10,303 nucleotides of DNA from Desulfurivibrio alkaliphilus (GTDB taxonomy: Bacteria; Desulfobacterota; Desulfobulbia; Desulfobulbales; Desulfurivibrionaceae): NCBI GenBank assembly GCA_011048585.1, contig DSDS01000047.1, forward strand, positions 1 to 10,303, in the 5' to 3' direction. Positions 7,061 to 10,303 of the stretch are shown piece by piece. A model generated the notes under the pieces. That model was not told the origin of the DNA and ran no database searches. It was given only the letters and a program-made list of their open reading frames with translations. How positions within the stretch are numbered: position 1 is the first letter of the stretch; the number at the start of each line of letters is the position of its first letter. A program made the translations under genes and the position numbers.

Positions 7061-8292
7061 CTGGCCAGATTTTTTCCGATCCGGCTGACCGCCTCCTCCA
7101 CGTTTTCCCGCTGGCCAAAGGCCGACAGCCGGAAATAACCCTCGCCGCTGGGGCCGAAACCGGAGCCGGGGGTGCCCACCACATGGCACTCGTTGAGCAG
7201 TTTGTCGAAGAACTCCCACGAGGAGATGCCGTCCGGGGTCCGCAACCAGATATAGGGGGCGTTGGTGCCGCCGTAACAGGTGATCCCGGCGGCGGAGAGC
7301 CCTTCGCGGATCAGGCGGGCGTTTTCCAGGTAGTAGTTGATGATCTCCTGGTTCTGGCGCCAACCCTTGTCGGAATAGACCGCCTGGGCGGCCCGTTGCA
7401 CCGGGTAGGAGACCCCGTTGAACTTGGTGGACTGGCGTCGGTTCCAGAGCTTGTTCAGACCCACGGTCTCGCCCTGGGCGGTTTTACCGGTGAGGGCCTC
7501 GGGGACCACGGTGAAGGCGCAGCGCACCCCGGTGAAGCCGGCGGTTTTGGAGAAGGAGCGGAACTCGATGGCGCAACGTTCCGCCCCCTCGATCTCGTAG
7601 ATCGAGTGGGGGATGGCCGGATCGGTGATAAAGGCCTCGTAGGCGGCGTCAAAAAGGATGATCGCTTCGTGGGCCAGGGCGTAGTCCACCCACTTTTGCA
7701 GTTCCGCTTTGCCGGCCACCGCCCCGGTGGGGTTGTTGGGAAAACAGAGATAGATCAGATCGACCTTTTCCGTGGGCAAAGGCGGGGTGAAGTTGTTCTC
7801 CGCCGTGCAGGGGATATAGACGATCCCGTCGTAGTAGCCCCGGCTGTCGGCCTCGCCGGTGCGGCCCACCATCACGTTGGTGTCGTTGTAGACCGGATAG
7901 ACCGGGTCGCCGATGGCCACCTTGTTGCCCAGGTCGAAGATATCGAGAATATTGCCGCAGTCGCACTTGGAACCATCGGAGATGAAAATTTCCGAACGTT
8001 TGAGCTTGACCCCGCGGGGAGCGAACGATTTTTCGATAATGGTGTCGATCAGCCACTCGTAACCCTGCTCGGGGCCGTAACCCTTAAAGGTCTCCACCCG
8101 GGTGAGATCGTCGATTCCCCGGTGAAATGCCTCGATCACCGCCGGGGCCAGGGGCCGGGTGACATCGCCGATGCCGAGCCGGATCACCTTGGCCTCGGGA
8201 TTGGCTTCGGTGAACATTTTTATTCGCCGACCGATCTCGGGAAAGAGGTAACCGGCCTTGAGTTTGAGATAGTTGTCGTTGATCCGTGCCAT
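7057..8292 (-). CDS. dapL: LL-diaminopimelate aminotransferase
   Basis: This 411-residue PLP enzyme (EC 2.6.1.83) makes LL-2,6-diaminopimelate directly from tetrahydrodipicolinate and glutamate. It bypasses the succinylase or acetylase steps on the way to meso-DAP and lysine. It is a class I/II aminotransferase with the DapL-type N-terminus MARINDNYLKLKAGYLFPEI. Visible motifs are IGDVTRPL (41-48), the PLP-site block DGSKCDCGNI (106-115), GDPVYPVY (128-135), FPNNPTG (184-190), DAAYEAF (215-221) and SFSKT (246-250), with K249 as the Schiff-base lysine. YFRLSAFG (386-393) carries R388, which binds the substrate carboxylate. The length equals that of known DapL proteins. The ATG at 8292 has a strong GGAGGA nine bases upstream. 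A good promoter lies about 85-115 bases upstream. It overlaps recQ by four bases (ATGA). DapL occurs in plants, chlamydiae, cyanobacteria and many deltaproteobacteria, among others. Confidence 0.97.
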   Translation of the reverse strand: MARINDNYLKLKAGYLFPEIGRRIKMFTEANPEAKVIRLGIGDVTRPLAPAVIEAFHRGIDDLTRVETFKGYGPEQGYEWLIDTIIEKSFAPRGVKLKRSEIFISDGSKCDCGNILDIFDLGNKVAIGDPVYPVYNDTNVMVGRTGEADSRGYYDGIVYIPCTAENNFTPPLPTEKVDLIYLCFPNNPTGAVAGKAELQKWVDYALAHEAIILFDAAYEAFITDPAIPHSIYEIEGAERCAIEFRSFSKTAGFTGVRCAFTVVPEALTGKTAQGETVGLNKLWNRRQSTKFNGVSYPVQRAAQAVYSDKGWRQNQEIINYYLENARLIREGLSAAGITCYGGTNAPYIWLRTPDGISSWEFFDKLLNECHVVGTPGSGFGPSGEGYFRLSAFGQRENVEEAVSRIGKNLAR

Positions 8293-8377
8293 GCAAAAAA
8301 ATCCTCCGGGTCTTGATTACGGATGGGTGTGGTTCCGGGGCCAAAACTGGGCGAAAAATTGAAGCGAAACGGCACTT

Positions 8378-8406
8378 ACCATAAAAGCGTGACCGATTTG
8401 TGTCAA
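8378..8406 (-). promoter_or_regulatory. Sigma70-type promoter for the dapL-recQ-mscS operon
   Basis: Read on the minus strand, a perfect -35 TTGACA (plus 8401-8406) is followed after exactly 17 bases by TATGGT (8378-8383), which matches the -10 consensus at four of six positions. Transcription would begin near 8371, giving a leader of about 80 bases before the dapL ATG. That leader contains a GGAGGA ribosome binding site (plus 8302-8307) and no obvious riboswitch. The -35 lies at the end of the decayed thioredoxin-like reading frame. Confidence 0.6.
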
Positions 8407-8695
8407 GTTCCACCAACTGTTGTAATTGCTGGTAGCCGAAGGTTACCAGGGGTTTGCCGTTGTGGTAACTCGCCTAGTAGAATTGACTCTGGTACCTGAT
8501 CTCCAGGGTTTCCCAGTATTTCCCCTGTTTCCGTGCCGCTTCCAAAATCTTAACGAAATAGTCGGCCCCGTCATGGAACGGGGCGTAGCGTAGAACCAGC
8601 CTGATTCTGCCCGGGTTATCCGCCATCAATTTCTTGACGAAGGGGGAGAAGGCGGTGCAGGTTAGACGATCGGCACGCAAGGTTATGGTGCGGTC
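8402..8695 (-). pseudogene. Decayed thioredoxin-fold (DsbA/thioredoxin-like) gene remnant
   Basis: On the minus strand one frame reads ADRLTCTAFSPFVKKLM, then IRLVLRYAPFHDGADYFVKI and LEAARKQGKYWETLE, and stops at TAG (8474-8476). In the same frame after the stop it reads YHNGKPLVTFGYQQLQQLVE (8408-8467). From memory of the family, these are the N-terminal active-site helix region and the C-terminal segment of a periplasmic thioredoxin-like protein of roughly 200 residues. The middle, including the cis-Pro region, is missing (an estimated 50 or so residues). The signal peptide and a proper start codon are absent; the only start available in the 68-codon piece is a TTG at 8680. The active site keeps one cysteine (TGC, in LTC). 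The first is CGT (Arg), one T-to-C change from a Cys codon, so CxxC is lost. The gene is probably dead. It lies 18-32 bases downstream of the Omp85 stop, so it may once have been its operon partner. Confidence 0.65.
8429..8449. repeat. Inverted repeat with three-base loop upstream of the dapL promoter
   Basis: CTGGTAGCC (8429-8437) and GGTTACCAG (8441-8449) flank the loop GAA. Pairing is complete on the plus strand if one G-T wobble is allowed; the minus-strand RNA has one A-C mismatch. It lies 22 bases upstream of the dapL -35. No T-run follows on either strand. It may be a regulator site or a weak stem-loop, or simply a product of the former coding sequence, where it encodes LVTFGYQ. Confidence 0.25.
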
Positions 8696-8712
8696 TGCCC
8701 GGTGAAAAGACC

Positions 8713-10303
8713 CTAAAAGGCCATCCCCAGGCTGAAGTGGATCACGAAATCGGGTTCGTGACGGTCGGCTCGGCGGTCGGGGTTGAAGGCGAAATCGAGC
8801 CGGGCCGGACCCACCGGCAACAGGTACTGGATACCCGCTCCCAGGCCGGGCCGAAAATCTTTGAAGTAATCACTGAAGGTGGCGTCGATCACCTCGGAGC
8901 GGCTGGCGATGGTGGTTTCCCCCTCCTCCAGCCGGGATTGGTTGGGGGAGAGGTTGCCGTAATCGAAAAAGAGGGAGACGGCCAGGTTGTCGCGCAGCCG
9001 CCGGCGCAGCTCGACGCTCAGCAGGTTGTAGGCCATTCCTCCCACCGGGTTGCCGGCCAGATCCTTGGGCCCGAGCATCCCCTCCCGGAAGCTGCGCACC
9101 GAGTTTTCGCCACCGCTATAAAAGCGTTCACTCAAGGGGATGTTGTCCTGGCCGCTCCCGGGCAGGATCAGGCCGGCGTCGGCCCGCAGCCCCAACACCG
9201 TGTGGTTGCCCAGCGAGCTGAAGTGGCGCCAGCCCGTGGTGAAGCGGTAGAAGGTCAGGTTGCTGCCCAGGGCTTTTTCGGCGCTCTCCACCGCCCCGAA
9301 GGCTCGCTGTCCGGCGCTGGGGAAAAAGATGTCGTTGCGGGTGTCCCGGCTGAGCTGGAGTTTAATGGAGGCGACGGCGTAGCCCACTTCAAGGCTTTCC
9401 AGGGTGGTGTCGGCTTCGATCTCGGTGATATCGCTGCGCCGGATCTGATAGCCCAACGAGGCGAACATCTGGTGGGGCAGAGTCCGGGAGAAGATCAGGC
9501 CGGCACCGGTTTCGCGGCGGGTAAAGGCGGGCTCCTGGCGTACCCGGTAATAGACCGACAGATCGGCGGTGATCTTGCTTTCCAGCAGCCAGGGGTCGGT
9601 GATTCCGGCCTTGCTCTCGGCGCCCTTCAGGGAGGCCCCGCTCTCCAGGCGCAAGATCCGGCCGGCTCCGAACAGGTTGCGGTCGATGAACCCCACTCGC
9701 CCCCGCAGCATCTCGTAGGAGCCCCAGCCGGCCTCCAGAAAAATTTCCTGGGCCTTTGCCTCCTCCACCGCCACCAGCAGGGTGCGCTGTTCCTCGGCGG
9801 CCTCGGCTTCTGCCGCCGCCGGGCTTATGCCGATATCCACCCGGGTGAAGAGGCCGCTCCGGTAGAGCTCGCGGAAGGATTCCCGGCGGGCGCTGTCGCG
9901 GTAGATATCGCCGGGGCTGATCTCCAGGCGATGGAGGATGAAATCATCGCTGCTCCGTTGATTGCCGCTGATCTCGATCTCCCGGATGCGCACCTTGGCC
10001 CCGCTGGTCAGCTCGGCCAGCAGGATGATATCTTCCGGATTTTCCCCGGGCCGGTCGTGGACCACCACCCGGACTTCGGGATAACCCAGCTCCTGGTAAG
10101 CCTCCAGCAGCCCGCTGCGCAGCAGCAGTTTGCGCCGGGTGAAATAGGGTTGCCCCACCAGTTCGGCCCGCATCTGAGCCATTACCTGTCGAATCTCCGG
10201 CGGGTACTCCCGCTCCGGTTCCGCCAGTTGGACCGCGCTGATCAACTGGCGAAGCCCCTCCCGGATCTCCAGGGTAATCTCCCCCTCCAGCCGCGCCGCG
10301 GGC
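8713..10303 (-). CDS. Omp85-family outer-membrane assembly protein (BamA/TamA-type), 5' end outside the window
   Basis: The frame is open to the window edge, so about 529 C-terminal residues are seen and the start and signal peptide lie beyond. The TTG at 10245 is just an internal codon. Numbering from it, a POTRA-like segment covers about 30-80. A clear last POTRA covers about 84-163: VRIREIEISGNQ, then LEISPGDIYR and LYRSGLFTRVDI. A 16-stranded barrel of the D15/bacterial surface antigen family follows from about 168. Its hallmarks are LSRDTRNDIFFPSAGQR (298-314), the loop-6 block GGENSVRSFREGMLGP (378-393), and a closing strand FVIHFSLGMAF ending in Phe, the classic beta-signal. Such proteins insert beta-barrel proteins into the outer membrane or export proteins. 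The usual VRGF of loop 6 is VRSF here. Total length cannot be seen, so BamA and TamA cannot be separated. No tamB follows downstream; instead there is the thioredoxin-like remnant. Confidence 0.9.
   Translation of the reverse strand, partial: PAARLEGEITLEIREGLRQLISAVQLAEPEREYPPEIRQVMAQMRAELVGQPYFTRRKLLLRSGLLEAYQELGYPEVRVVVHDRPGENPEDIILLAELTSGAKVRIREIEISGNQRSSDDFILHRLEISPGDIYRDSARRESFRELYRSGLFTRVDIGISPAAAEAEAAEEQRTLLVAVEEAKAQEIFLEAGWGSYEMLRGRVGFIDRNLFGAGRILRLESGASLKGAESKAGITDPWLLESKITADLSVYYRVRQEPAFTRRETGAGLIFSRTLPHQMFASLGYQIRRSDITEIEADTTLESLEVGYAVASIKLQLSRDTRNDIFFPSAGQRAFGAVESAEKALGSNLTFYRFTTGWRHFSSLGNHTVLGLRADAGLILPGSGQDNIPLSERFYSGGENSVRSFREGMLGPKDLAGNPVGGMAYNLLSVELRRRLRDNLAVSLFFDYGNLSPNQSRLEEGETTIASRSEVIDATFSDYFKDFRPGLGAGIQYLLPVGPARLDFAFNPDRRADRHEPDFVIHFSLGMAF

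Noticed and set aside
7061..7363. A 101-codon N-terminal extension of the RecQ frame
   Set aside because: It lies wholly inside dapL in another frame, is rich in Arg/Gly/Pro without RecQ similarity, and the ATG at 7060 gives a standard-length RecQ.
7183..8316. Long plus-strand open frames opposite dapL, recQ (5786-6859) and the second mscS (4333-5118)
   Set aside because: They are antisense to confidently identified genes, are full of Gly/His/Gln/Asp runs typical of reverse reading of GC-rich codons, and show no recognisable domain.
8293..8371. Lysine riboswitch in the dapL leader
   Set aside because: The predicted leader is only about 80 bases, too short for the L-box aptamer, and no paired conserved core is visible.
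8474..8476. TAG read through as pyrrolysine in the thioredoxin-like frame
   Set aside because: Readthrough would not restore the missing middle of the protein, the start or the first active-site Cys, and no pyl genes or methyltransferase context are present.
1..10303. CRISPR array, insertion sequence, tRNA/rRNA or phage-defence system
   Set aside because: No regularly spaced repeats, transposase or integrase frames, terminal inverted repeats, tRNA-like cloverleaf or known defence domains were seen. RecQ here has the ordinary housekeeping domain order.

Overview
The window reads as ordinary chromosome from a diderm (Gram-negative), GC-rich bacterium. An Omp85-family outer-membrane protein and a DUF481 outer-membrane protein with a signal peptide show the diderm envelope. 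An LL-diaminopimelate aminotransferase (DapL) gives the lysine/peptidoglycan route. That combination fits a sulfate- or sulfur-metabolising deltaproteobacterium (Desulfobacterota, for example the Desulfobulbales). This placement is inference from gene content; no 16S or other marker is present. Coding density is very high, and two convergent gene pairs overlap at their 3' ends.

Layout: (1) 1-186 is an AT-rich leader, followed on + by a serine hydrolase of the beta-lactamase/PBP-like family (187-1350). (2) On -, a probable two-gene operon runs from a small MscS channel (2505-3323) into an iron-containing alcohol dehydrogenase (1330-2487), whose 3' end overlaps the serine hydrolase by 21 bp. 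(3) A short divergent intergenic region (3324-3518) holds a TTGAC-N4-GTCAA palindrome overlapping a candidate promoter for mscS. (4) On +, a DUF481 beta-barrel protein with a signal peptide (3519-4298) overlaps the next gene by 32 bp. (5) On -, a probable three-gene operon runs dapL (7057-8292), recQ (5237-7060, joined by an ATGA overlap) and a second MscS-family channel (4267-5214). (6) 8293-8712 carries a good sigma70-like promoter for dapL and, upstream of it, the remains of a thioredoxin-fold gene. (7) 8713-10303 on - is the C-terminal two thirds or so of a BamA/TamA-type Omp85 protein, cut by the window edge.

The genes do not form one obvious pathway. The common theme is the cell envelope: two mechanosensitive channels on either side of an outer-membrane DUF481 protein, an Omp85 assembly factor, a DAP biosynthesis enzyme and a PBP-like hydrolase. 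RecQ and the alcohol dehydrogenase are housekeeping or metabolic passengers. I see no mobile element, CRISPR array, tRNA or rRNA. I do not see an undescribed multi-gene system here. The most interesting item is the decayed thioredoxin-like gene at about 8402-8695, whose 3' end now contains the dapL promoter.
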